A stretch of 64,000 nt of DNA. It comes from Paractinoplanes tereljensis. Lineage in GTDB: Bacteria; Actinomycetota; Actinomycetes; Mycobacteriales; Micromonosporaceae. Shown here one piece after another: positions 55,983 through 64,000 of the stretch (position 1 is its first letter; each line of letters begins with the position of its first letter). A program made the position numbers and the translations under genes. The notes under the pieces are model-generated. The model did no database searches, was not told where the DNA came from, and worked only from the letters and a program-made list of their open reading frames with translations. The DNA lies in assembly GCF_016862435.1 (NCBI RefSeq), contig NZ_BOMY01000046.1, positions 62,001 through 126,000 of the forward strand, given 5' to 3'.

Positions 55983-56989
55983 GTGCGGCCTTTCTGCTTG
56001 TTGCGTTTCCATCGGAGGGAGGCCAGGCCGCCGGGGGCGGCCAGCATGACGGCGACGAGGACGACGCCGAAGAAGGTGAGTGCGAGATTGCCTTCCAGTC
56101 GCTGCGAGCCGGCGTCCTCGGCGATCGAGTGGGCGATCTCCGGCAGCGCCACCAGCAGCACCGCGCCGATCAGCGCGCCGCTGAGCCGGCCCAGGCCGCC
56201 GATCACGACGGCCATCACCAGGAACAGCGACAGCGTCAGCGGGAAGGCACCCGGCGAGACGCTTTGGGCCAGCACGGCGAAGAGGGCGCCGGCCAGGCCG
56301 GCGCAGGCCGCGGAGACGACAAAGGCCAGGACTTGGGTACGGGCGACGCCGATCCCGGCGAGCTTGGCCGCGGTCTCATCGTCGCGTACGGCCTTCATGT
56401 CCCGGCCAAAACGACCCCGGGCCAGGTACGCGAGGACGAGCACCGTAACCAGTGCGCCCGCCCAGCAGACCCAGGCCTGCCACTGCTCGACGGTGACCGC
56501 GTCGGGCGGCGGCTCGAGGGCGACGGTCAGCCCCTGATCGCTGTTGAACGTCTCGTCGAACGTGCTGGCGATCGACGGAACGACGACCGCGACCGCCAGC
56601 GTGAGACCGGCGAGATAGGGGCCTCGCAGGCGGGCCGCGGCCAGGCCGATGACCCCGCCCGCCACCGTGGTGACCAGGACCGCGGCAAGGATGCCGAGCG
56701 CGAGAACGTTGAAGCGGTTCTGCATCAGGGCGAGGGTGTAGGCACCGGTCGCCATGAGGGCACCGTGGCCCAGCGAGAGCTGTCCGTTGAGTCCGGTGAG
56801 GATGGTCAGCCCGGCCGTGACGCAGAGGTAGGCGCCGACGGTCGCCAGCTGGTAGTTCCGGAACGGCGGCAGTGTGTAGGTCAGGGCGAGGATCAGGATC
56901 GCGGCCGGGACGACGTACAGCAGCGGGCTCAGCCTTTTGGTCTTTGGGTGATTTGTGGTGACTTTTTCGGGTGCCTCGATGGTCGTCAT
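55979..56989 (-). CDS. livM: ABC transporter permease LivM-like
   Basis: 336 residues with about nine to ten hydrophobic helices. The family block LNGQLSLGHGALMATGAYTLALM and the EAA-like region GRFGRDMKAVRDDETAAKLAGIGVARTQVLAFVVSA are present. It overlaps LivH upstream and the binding-protein gene downstream by 4 bases each. Confidence 0.92.
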   Translation of the reverse strand: MTTIEAPEKVTTNHPKTKRLSPLLYVVPAAILILALTYTLPPFRNYQLATVGAYLCVTAGLTILTGLNGQLSLGHGALMATGAYTLALMQNRFNVLALGILAAVLVTTVAGGVIGLAAARLRGPYLAGLTLAVAVVVPSIASTFDETFNSDQGLTVALEPPPDAVTVEQWQAWVCWAGALVTVLVLAYLARGRFGRDMKAVRDDETAAKLAGIGVARTQVLAFVVSAACAGLAGALFAVLAQSVSPGAFPLTLSLFLVMAVVIGGLGRLSGALIGAVLLVALPEIAHSIAEDAGSQRLEGNLALTFFGVVLVAVMLAAPGGLASLRWKRNKQKGRT

Positions 56990-57864
56990 GCGGTCCTCGC
57001 CTTCGCTCTCGAGAACAGCCCGTCGGGCCGGCCCAGCAGCACCACCACGAGCAGGATCAGGACCGCCATCGGGGCGACGGTGGCACCCAGATAGCCACTC
57101 ACGTAGGTCAGCAGAAGGCCGACGACCAGGCCGCCGACCACCGCGCCGACCGGGCTGTCCAGGCCGCCCAGCACCGCGGCCGTGAACGCCGAGATGAACA
57201 GCAGGTCCATCGCGTTCGGATGCAGGCCCAGCTCGGTGGGGACGACAAGCATCCCGGCCAGCGAACCGACCGCCGCGGCGAGCGCCCAGCCCAGGGTCAG
57301 CATGCCGCTGACCGGCACGCCGAGCAGCCGCGAGACATCCGGCGCAAAGGCCGCCGCGCGCATGCGCAACCCGGTAGGCGTACGGGTAAAAAGAAGCGTG
57401 AGCAGGACGACCACCGCGCCCACCGCGGCGAAGACGAACAGGTCGTACCGCGACAGCAGGGCGACGCCGCCGAACTGGAAGGCGTCCCGGCTGAACGGCG
57501 CCGGGGCCGGCCGGAACTCGTTGCCGTAGATCATCCCGAGCACGCCCTGGATGATCAGCACCAGACCGAGCGCCACCACCACCCCGTTCAGCGGCGACGA
57601 GTGGTCGACGAACCGCATCACCACCCGCTCGACAAGCGCACCGAGCACCAGCCCACCGACGATCGCGACGATGAAACCGAGCCAGTACGAGCCGGTCGCG
57701 TTGGTCACCGAGTAGCCGGCGTAGGCGGTCGCCACCGCCATCGCGCCCTGGGCGAAGTTGACGATCCGGGCAGCCCGCCAGATCAGCACCAGGGCCAGCG
57801 CGAATGCCGCGTAGACCGCGCCCCGGCTGAGCCCGTCAAAGGTCAGATAAAGGAATCGGTCCAT
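56986..57864 (-). CDS. livH: ABC transporter permease LivH-like
   Basis: 292 residues, multi-spanning. It shows RIVNFAQGAMAVATAYAGYSV (the typical LivH first motif) and the EAA-like FTRTPTGLRMRAAAFAPDVSRLLGVPV. The start is directly next to the LivF stop. It pairs with LivM to form the membrane channel. Confidence 0.92.
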   Translation of the reverse strand: MDRFLYLTFDGLSRGAVYAAFALALVLIWRAARIVNFAQGAMAVATAYAGYSVTNATGSYWLGFIVAIVGGLVLGALVERVVMRFVDHSSPLNGVVVALGLVLIIQGVLGMIYGNEFRPAPAPFSRDAFQFGGVALLSRYDLFVFAAVGAVVVLLTLLFTRTPTGLRMRAAAFAPDVSRLLGVPVSGMLTLGWALAAAVGSLAGMLVVPTELGLHPNAMDLLFISAFTAAVLGGLDSPVGAVVGGLVVGLLLTYVSGYLGATVAPMAVLILLVVVLLGRPDGLFSRAKARTA

Positions 57865-58565
57865 TTAAAACCCCAGGTAGACGTGCCGGAGATCGGCGTC
57901 GCCGGCCAGCGCGGCCGCGTCGTTGCGGGTGACCACCCGCCCGAGCGACAGCACCAGACCCTGATCGGCGACGGACAGCGCGCTGCGCACGTTCTGCTCG
58001 ACCAGCAGTACCGCCAGGCCGGTGCGATCCCGCAGGTCGCGCAGCAGCGCCATGATCTGCGCGGTGATCTTCGGAGCCAGCCCGAGCGACGGCTCGTCGA
58101 GCAGCAGCAGCCGCGGCTCGGCGACCAGCGCGCGGCCGATCGCCAGCATCTGCCGTTCGCCGCCGGACAGCTGGTGGCCGAGGTGGCTGCGGCGCTGGGC
58201 CAGCGCCGGGAAGAGGTCGTAGATGCCGTCGAGCTTCGGTTTCTGCTTCCGCCACAGGCCGCCCAGCCGCAGGTTCTCGTCCACGGTCAGCTCGGTGACC
58301 ACGCCGCGTCCCTCCGGGACGTGCGCGATGCCGTGCCGGACCATCCGCTCGACCTTCACCCCGCGGAGATCCTGGTCGTCCAGGGTGATGCGGCCGGCTT
58401 CGCTCTTCAACTGCCCGGAGAGGGTACGAAGGAGGGTCGTCTTGCCGGCACCGTTGGCCCCGAGCACCGCGACGATCTGCCCGGCGTCCACGGTGAGCGA
58501 CACGTCGTGCAGCACCGGCGCCGCGCCGTACCCAACGGTGAGTTCGTGGACCTCGAGCAGCGCGC

Positions 58566-58569
<4 letters not shown>
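57865..58569 (-). CDS. livF: ABC transporter ATP-binding protein LivF-like
   Basis: 234 residues. Walker A is LGANGAGKTTLL, the ABC signature is QLSGGERQMLAIGRAL, Walker B is RLLLLDEPSLGLAP, with the switch in VLLVEQNV. It overlaps livG by 4 bases. Confidence 0.93.
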
Positions 58570-59273
<704 letters not shown>

Positions 59274-59331
59274 GATCACCTCATGGCCGGACCGGTGGAT
59301 GTCCTGAGTGGAGGGTTTGAAGGTCAACTAT

Positions 59332-59348
59332 TTACACTGGGAGTGTAA
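59332..59348. promoter_or_regulatory. perfect palindrome TTACACT-GGG-AGTGTAA upstream of livG
   Basis: A perfect 7-base inverted repeat with a 3-base centre lies 59 bases upstream of livG and 21 bases before the divergent unknown gene. Size and symmetry fit a TetR-family operator. It carries the same GTGTAA half-site as the repeat at 32381-32396. Confidence 0.7.
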
Positions 59349-59368
59349 CTTTTTCGGCCCCGGCGTCA

Positions 59369-60244
59369 ATGGTCTCGTTACTACTCCGTAACTTGCTTCC
59401 CTCCGGTCGTTCGACGGACGACGATGTGATCGTGGGCGCCGACGCCGAAATCTTCGTGTTCGATTACGAGCGCTACCGGGGCGAGGTCGTCCCCGTGCTG
59501 ACCGCTCTGCTGCGCACGGGCTTACCGGCGTCGTGGCTGGCCGACCTGTTCACCCGGGCCGAACACGGCTACGACCAGGCATGGCCGCGCCTGGCCGACC
59601 GCTACCGGGCCGAGCCGGTGGACCTGGCCCGGCACTGCACGTGGCTGGGCTCCGACCTGCGCTACGCGGGCCCCACCCGGGTCGACCGCTCGGTGGGCAA
59701 GCGGGTCCGCTGCGATGCGCCGTCCTGCCCCGAACGCACGCGATGCCCGTTCCACCGCGACAGCGACCCGGCCGGCGCCGAGTCCCTGAACGTGTTGCAC
59801 GAGGCTTTGGTCGCGTCCCGGTGCCTGGGCCCGTCGGTGTTCCTGGGTCGCACCATCACCCCCGACTACTACGTCCCGCTGCTGGAACGCCTGGAGGTGC
59901 CGGCCGCCGACCCGGTGCGCGGCTTGCTGGACGCGCTGGCCACCAGGGGAGCGGCCCTGGGTCATCAGTACGGCGTAACCGAGGGCATCCACGGCTGGCT
60001 GACGGTGGCCGAAACCGCCGAACTGGCCGCCACCCTGAACCGCCTGCCCCTGCCCCGTTACCCACCGACGTTCGCCGCGATGACCGCGGCGGCGGCCGCC
60101 GCCGGCGAGAGCAGGCCCGCGACCAGCCTGTCCTTCATCCGGACCGTGGCCACCATCGCCGCGGCCGGCGGCCGATCGGTCCTCTGGGCCAACGACGTGG
60201 GCCCGGAGTCCTGGCGCGAGGAGTTCGGCCTCCCCACCGACTGA
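59369..60244 (+). CDS. hypothetical protein with Cys/His cluster
   Basis: 291 residues from the ATG at 59369. Little ribosome-site signal is seen and a later start is possible (the conserved-looking part begins at VIVGADAEIFVFDYERY). A cluster Cys115-x4-Cys120-x5-Cys126-x2-His129 could bind a metal. The C-terminal half is helical (TAETAELAATLNRLPLPRYPPTF). No membrane segment. It shares the palindromic promoter region with livG. I do not recognise the family. Confidence 0.55.
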   Translation: MVSLLLRNLLPSGRSTDDDVIVGADAEIFVFDYERYRGEVVPVLTALLRTGLPASWLADLFTRAEHGYDQAWPRLADRYRAEPVDLARHCTWLGSDLRYAGPTRVDRSVGKRVRCDAPSCPERTRCPFHRDSDPAGAESLNVLHEALVASRCLGPSVFLGRTITPDYYVPLLERLEVPAADPVRGLLDALATRGAALGHQYGVTEGIHGWLTVAETAELAATLNRLPLPRYPPTFAAMTAAAAAAGESRPATSLSFIRTVATIAAAGGRSVLWANDVGPESWREEFGLPTD

Positions 60245-60252
60245 CCCGCGGG

Positions 60253-60888
60253 TCAGGCCACGTTGAACGGGCGGAACTGGACGCTGATGCGGGGGCCCAC
60301 CGGTTTGGCGGTCTTGAGGATGGCGTGCTCCCACGTGCGCTGGCAGGAGCCGCCCATCACGATCAGGTCGCCGTGGCCCAGCGGGAAGCGCAACGTGTCG
60401 TGGCCGCCCGCGCGTGGGCGCAGTGAGAGCTGGCGTGGGGAGCCCAGCGACAGGATGGCGACCATGGTGTCGTGGCGGGCCGAGCGGCCCAGCGTGTCGC
60501 CGTGCCAGGCGACGCTGTCGCGGCCGTCGCGATAGAGGCACATGCCGGCGGTGACGAACGGTTCGCCCAGCTCGTCGGCATAGTGGGCGGAGAGCGTCTC
60601 GCGCGCCTCGGTGAGCACGGGGTGCGGCAGCTGCTCGTCGCCGCCGAACCAGCGCAGCAGCCTGGGGACGTCGACGACGTTGTCGAACATCTGGCGGCGG
60701 TCGGCCCGCCAGTCGATGCCGAGCAACGTCTCGAAGACCTCGTCGGACCCCTGCAGCCAGCCGGGCAGCACGTCGACCCACGCCCCGACGGTCAGCCGAT
60801 GCCGGACGAGCCGGCCGGCGAACGGCTCGAGCGACGGCACCGGCCCGGCCACGAGATCAAGCATGGACGGCTGGTAGTTGCTGGTCAT
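60253..60888 (-). CDS. alkB: AlkB-family 2-oxoglutarate-dependent dioxygenase
   Basis: 211 residues. The Fe(II) ligands are His129 and Asp131 in AWHGDTLGRS and His188 in RTWEHAI; the 2-oxoglutarate arginines lie in GPRISVQFRP. AlkB proteins remove methyl groups from 1-methyladenine and 3-methylcytosine in DNA by oxidation. Unlike Ogt and Ada-AlkA at 10-12 kb, it stands alone. It is convergent with the unknown gene at 59369. Confidence 0.9.
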   Translation of the reverse strand: MTSNYQPSMLDLVAGPVPSLEPFAGRLVRHRLTVGAWVDVLPGWLQGSDEVFETLLGIDWRADRRQMFDNVVDVPRLLRWFGGDEQLPHPVLTEARETLSAHYADELGEPFVTAGMCLYRDGRDSVAWHGDTLGRSARHDTMVAILSLGSPRQLSLRPRAGGHDTLRFPLGHGDLIVMGGSCQRTWEHAILKTAKPVGPRISVQFRPFNVA

Positions 60889-61206
60889 GGGGTGATGTTA
60901 GTACATCCGTTCGAAGATCGACCAGGCGGCGCGTTTCCCGACCTTGGCGGCGGCGCTGCGGAGCGCTATCCACCTGTGGAAATGCCGAGCTTCAAGTTCG
61001 CGCCGACGTGGCCGAGGTCTATTTCGTGCTAACGCCGGTTCACATTGGACTAGGTCCGGCGGTTCGGGCGGACGCATGATCGGGCCAGTTCATCGTTTCG
61101 AAACAGGCCGATGACATCGCGTTGATCCGCGGCTTAGCGGGTCGCGTTCCGAACCATCTCCTCTCTCGTTCGCATACCCCACGGGGTCCGATTAGGAGGC
61201 TGGCAA
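60889..61206. other. 318-base intergenic region upstream of the GH3 gene
   Basis: No coding frame or RNA gene is supported here. It holds the palindrome at 61095-61104 (listed separately) and an AGGAGG ribosome site at 61193-61198 just before the GTG of the GH3 gene. A clear -35/-10 pair was not found. Confidence 0.6.
61095..61104. promoter_or_regulatory. GTTTCGAAAC palindrome, candidate LacI-type operator
   Basis: A perfect 10-base palindrome with a central CG, the typical core of LacI/GalR-family operators, about 100 bases before the GH3 start. Many actinobacterial glycosidase genes are controlled by such repressors. No LacI-type gene is present in the window. Confidence 0.45.
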
Positions 61207-63429
61207 GTGAATCGTTTCAGAACCGCGTTTGGCATAGCCGTGGCGCTAGGCACCCTGCTCGCCACCGGAACCGGCGTCCCGGCGGCCGGCCTGCCCCGGA
61301 CCAGCGGCGCCAACCCCTCGTCCGCCTGTCCCTGGATGGACACCCGCAAGAGCCCGGACCAGCGCGCCAAGCTCCTGCTGGCACGCAGCACCCTCGGACA
61401 GAAGCTGCGCTGGCTCGACGAACAGGCCGCCAACTCACCCACCCAGACCACGTTCAGCGGCGTCATCTATCCCGTCCAGGTCGCCTGCACGCCGACCGTC
61501 GTTTACGCCGACGGGCCCGATTACGTGCGCGGACCGGCCGGGGTGACCGTCTTCCCGGCGCAGCTCGCCCTCGCCGCCGCGTGGAGCGACGACCTCGCCT
61601 ACGACAAGGGCAAGGCCCAGGCCGACGAGGCCTTCCGGGCCGGCAAGAACGTCCTGCTCGCGCCGGGCGTCTCCAGCTCGCGTACCCCGCTGGCCGGCCG
61701 CACCCCGGAGTACCTCGGGGAGGACTCGCTGCTCAGCGGCAACCTGGCCGCCGCACAGACCAACGGCATCCAGGAGGGCAACTCGAAGCAGCCGGTGATG
61801 GCGGTGCTCAAGCACTACATCGCCAACGAACAGGAGCTCGACCGGCAGACCAGTTCGTCGAACATCGACGGCCGCACGCTGCGCGAGGTCTACGACCTGC
61901 CGTTCGCGATCGCCGTCGCGAAGAGCGAGCCGGGCGGCATCATGTGCTCGTTCAACCAGGTCAACGGGATCTGGGCCTGCGAGAACCAGATCCAGAACAA
62001 CCTGCTCAAGACCGAGGCCGGCTTCGACGGTTACATCGTCTCCGACTTCGGCTCGGTGCACTCGACCGGCCCGTCCCTGGTCGGCGGCCTCGACCAGGAG
62101 CTGAACCGGCCGCGTTTCTACACTCCGGCCAACATCGAGGCCGCGCTGGACGCCGGCCAGGTCTCGGTGGCACAGATCGACGCGGCGGCGCTGCGAGTGG
62201 TGCGCGCTTACCTTGCGGCCGGTCTCTTCGATCACCCGCTGCCGGCCACCCCGTCGACAAGCACCTCCACCCCGGCCAACAAGGCGATCGCGCAGACCGT
62301 CGCCGAGCGCGGTTCGGTGCTGCTGAAGAACGGCGGATCGATCCTGCCGCTGGCCGGTAGCGGCAAGAAGATCGCGGTGATCGGGCCGACCGCCTCGAAC
62401 ACGCCGACCGGTGGGGTCAGCGCCGGCACGGTCTGTGCCGAGGGGCGCGGCACGTCGGCGGCCTGCCCCAACCCGGTGGCGCCGCTCGACGCGATCACCG
62501 GCCGGGCCGCCGCGGCGGGCCAGACGGTCTCCTACGACAGCGGGGCCGACCCGGCCACGGCGGCGTCGATCGCGCGCGGCGCGGACGTCGCGGTGGTGTT
62601 CGGTTACGCCAAGCAGGGCGAGTTCGCCGACCGCACGACCCTGGCGCTGGACGGCAACGGCGACGACCTGATCGCCGCGGTGGCGGCCGCGAACCCGAAC
62701 ACGGTCGTCGTGCTGGAGACCGGCACCGCGACCACGATGCCGTGGCTCGCGAGCGTCAAGGGTGTCGTGCAGGCGTGGTACCCCGGTGACCAGCAGGGCA
62801 CCGCCCTGGCCCGGTTGCTTTACGGCGACACCGACTTCACCGGCCGGCTCCCGATGACCTTCCCGAAGTCGCTGGCCGACACCCCGACGAACACTCCGGC
62901 GCAGTACCCCGGCACGTTCGCCAACGGTTCCACCACCCGGCCGGCCGGCAGCACCGAGATCCGGCAGGTCAGTTACAGCGAGGGGCTCAAGGTCGGCTAC
63001 AAGTGGTACGACTCGCAGGCGATCGAGCCGCTCTTCCCGTTCGGCTACGGGTTGTCCTACACCAGCTTCGCCTACCAGAACCTGCGGGTCACCCCGCACC
63101 TGAAGGGCAAGCGCGGCACGGTGTCGGTCACCTTCGACGTGCGCAACACCGGTGCCCGCACCGGAACCGCGACCCCGCAGCTGTATCTCACGCTGCCGTC
63201 GGCCACCGGCGAACCGGGCAAGCGCCTCGTCGGATATGACCAGGTCACGCTGCGGCCGGGGCAGAGCACCCGGGTGCAGCTGACGATCGACGCGACCTCG
63301 CCGGACCGGCCGCTGAGCTTCTGGAACACCGCCGGGCACGCCTGGGACACCGCCGCCGGTGGTTACCAGGTGCAGGTCGGGGCCAGTTCCCGTGACCTGC
63401 CGCTGACCGGTTCCTTCACCGTCTCCTGA
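61207..63429 (+). CDS. secreted glycoside hydrolase family 3 protein
   Basis: 740 residues from a GTG with a strong AGGAGG site. A signal peptide (about 1-27, ending VPAAG) exports it. The N-terminal TIM-barrel domain has VLKHYIANEQELDR and the nucleophile Asp280 in GYIVSDFGSVHST. The second alpha/beta domain has GSVLLKNGGSILPL and VVVLETGTATTMPWLASVKGVVQAWYPGDQQG. A fibronectin type III-like domain closes it (FPFGYGLSYTSFAYQNLRV, then VTFDVRNTGARTGTA). Probably a beta-glucosidase or beta-xylosidase; the exact sugar is not visible. No transporter lies beside it. Confidence 0.92.
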   Translation: MNRFRTAFGIAVALGTLLATGTGVPAAGLPRTSGANPSSACPWMDTRKSPDQRAKLLLARSTLGQKLRWLDEQAANSPTQTTFSGVIYPVQVACTPTVVYADGPDYVRGPAGVTVFPAQLALAAAWSDDLAYDKGKAQADEAFRAGKNVLLAPGVSSSRTPLAGRTPEYLGEDSLLSGNLAAAQTNGIQEGNSKQPVMAVLKHYIANEQELDRQTSSSNIDGRTLREVYDLPFAIAVAKSEPGGIMCSFNQVNGIWACENQIQNNLLKTEAGFDGYIVSDFGSVHSTGPSLVGGLDQELNRPRFYTPANIEAALDAGQVSVAQIDAAALRVVRAYLAAGLFDHPLPATPSTSTSTPANKAIAQTVAERGSVLLKNGGSILPLAGSGKKIAVIGPTASNTPTGGVSAGTVCAEGRGTSAACPNPVAPLDAITGRAAAAGQTVSYDSGADPATAASIARGADVAVVFGYAKQGEFADRTTLALDGNGDDLIAAVAAANPNTVVVLETGTATTMPWLASVKGVVQAWYPGDQQGTALARLLYGDTDFTGRLPMTFPKSLADTPTNTPAQYPGTFANGSTTRPAGSTEIRQVSYSEGLKVGYKWYDSQAIEPLFPFGYGLSYTSFAYQNLRVTPHLKGKRGTVSVTFDVRNTGARTGTATPQLYLTLPSATGEPGKRLVGYDQVTLRPGQSTRVQLTIDATSPDRPLSFWNTAGHAWDTAAGGYQVQVGASSRDLPLTGSFTVS

Positions 63430-63464
63430 ACCAGGGCTTCCGGGTCTGGGCTTCCGGGTCTGGA

Positions 63465-63503
63465 CTTCCGGCCGGTTGGGATTGACTCCCGGCCGACCGG
63501 AAG
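63465..63503. terminator. strong hairpin terminator between GH3 and MFS genes
   Basis: A 17-base stem (63465-63481 with 63487-63503; one mismatch, two G-U pairs) with a 5-base loop lies between the convergent genes. Just before it the motif gggcttccgggtct occurs twice in tandem. Confidence 0.75.
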
Positions 63504-63510
63504 CTCGGCG

Positions 63511-64000
63511 TCAGTGAACCGCCGGCTCATCATCCGGCACCACCGGCGACTCGGCCAGGGAGGTGGCGGGGGCGGGAGTGGCGGTCGGCCGCAGGATCGA
63601 CACCGCGACGATGGCCGCCGCGACCCCGCCCACCACTCCGACCAGCGCGGTCATCGAGAGAGCGTCCACAAAGGCATTCCGGGCGAGCTGGGCCAGGGCG
63701 GCGTCGCCGGTCTGGGCCGCGATCCGCAGGGCGTCACCGATCGACTCCCGCGCCTGCCCGACGACGTCGGACGGCATCGACGCCCGATATGCCGTGGCGA
63801 GCACGCTGCCCAGCACGGCCACGCTCAGTGCCGCACCGACCTGCTGGACGGTGTCGTTGACGGCCGAGCCGACCCCGGCCCGCTCCGGTGGCAACGCGCC
63901 GAGCAGCGTGCCGACCGCGGCCGGCCCGGCCACGCCGCTGCCGGCGCCCATCACGACCATCGCGACGGCCAGGTGGGCGAAGCCGTCGCCCGGCTCGAGC
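63511..64000 (-). CDS. DHA2-type MFS exporter, C-terminal part
   Basis: About 162 residues are visible; the frame is open to the right edge of the window. The segment GVGSAVNDTVQQVGAALSVAVLGSV is the hallmark of the fourteen-helix EmrB/QacA drug exporters. A final helix (ALSMTALVGVVGGVAAAIVAVSIL) precedes a Pro/Ala-rich cytoplasmic tail. The substrate is unknown. The N-terminal helices are outside the window. Confidence 0.88.
   Translation of the reverse strand, partial: LEPGDGFAHLAVAMVVMGAGSGVAGPAAVGTLLGALPPERAGVGSAVNDTVQQVGAALSVAVLGSVLATAYRASMPSDVVGQARESIGDALRIAAQTGDAALAQLARNAFVDALSMTALVGVVGGVAAAIVAVSILRPTATPAPATSLAESPVVPDDEPAVH

Overview
The window is a high-GC (about 70%), gene-dense stretch of a filamentous actinomycete chromosome. 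Gene order (DUF4245, xseB, xseA, ispH), GTG starts, ATGA start/stop overlaps, ESX-type toxin genes and RHS/LamG giants fit Micromonosporaceae (an Actinoplanes-like organism). That assignment is inference from style and content; no rRNA, tRNA or CRISPR array was seen.

Layout. 1-13.1 kb is mostly housekeeping: exonuclease VII, IspH, RmuC, ValRS, an alkylation-repair pair (Ogt and an Ada-AlkA fusion) and YchF, with two tandem paralogous membrane proteins. 13.1-24.7 kb is a conflict island. A leftward operon encodes a YbaB-like protein, a WXG100-like protein and a 1870-residue CpnT-like toxin with three candidate effector domains (two papain-fold Tox-PL units and a C-terminal nucleotidyltransferase-like tip). 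Three tandem paralogs that look like immunity proteins follow. Two tandem YwqJ-deaminase/SUKH-3 fusions are divergent from it. 24.7-29.7 kb holds small regulators, a G5-domain cell-surface protein, a nucleotidyltransferase-like protein and a MutT-type Nudix hydrolase.

29.7-36.1 kb is an acyl-CoA and aldehyde/alcohol metabolism block (acyl-CoA ligase, acyl-CoA dehydrogenase, TetR, ALDH, ADH, DUF6886). 36.1-38.8 kb is a scrap zone: a stub of an RHS core, an orphan gene, a decayed copy of a TetR gene and several small unknown genes. 38.9-50.3 kb carries a secreted LamG/nidogen-like protein, a 2140-residue RHS protein whose tip is a clear barnase homolog with all catalytic residues, and a matching barstar gene. 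The stub and TetR fragment upstream match the RHS core end and the TetR gene that flank the intact locus, so the neighbourhood was once duplicated.

50.4-59.3 kb holds two leftward transcription units. One is SDR-SDR-phosphotransferase-acyl-CoA dehydrogenase-TetR, which resembles the kinase/ACAD10-11-like (levulinate-type) route for 4-hydroxy acids. The other is a complete branched-chain-amino-acid-type ABC transporter. AT-rich inverted repeats mark likely operators, and GTGTAA half-sites occur both upstream of the acyl-CoA dehydrogenase/TetR pair and upstream of livG. The window ends with a protein of unknown function, AlkB, a secreted GH3 glycosidase and the C-terminal part of a DHA2-type MFS exporter.
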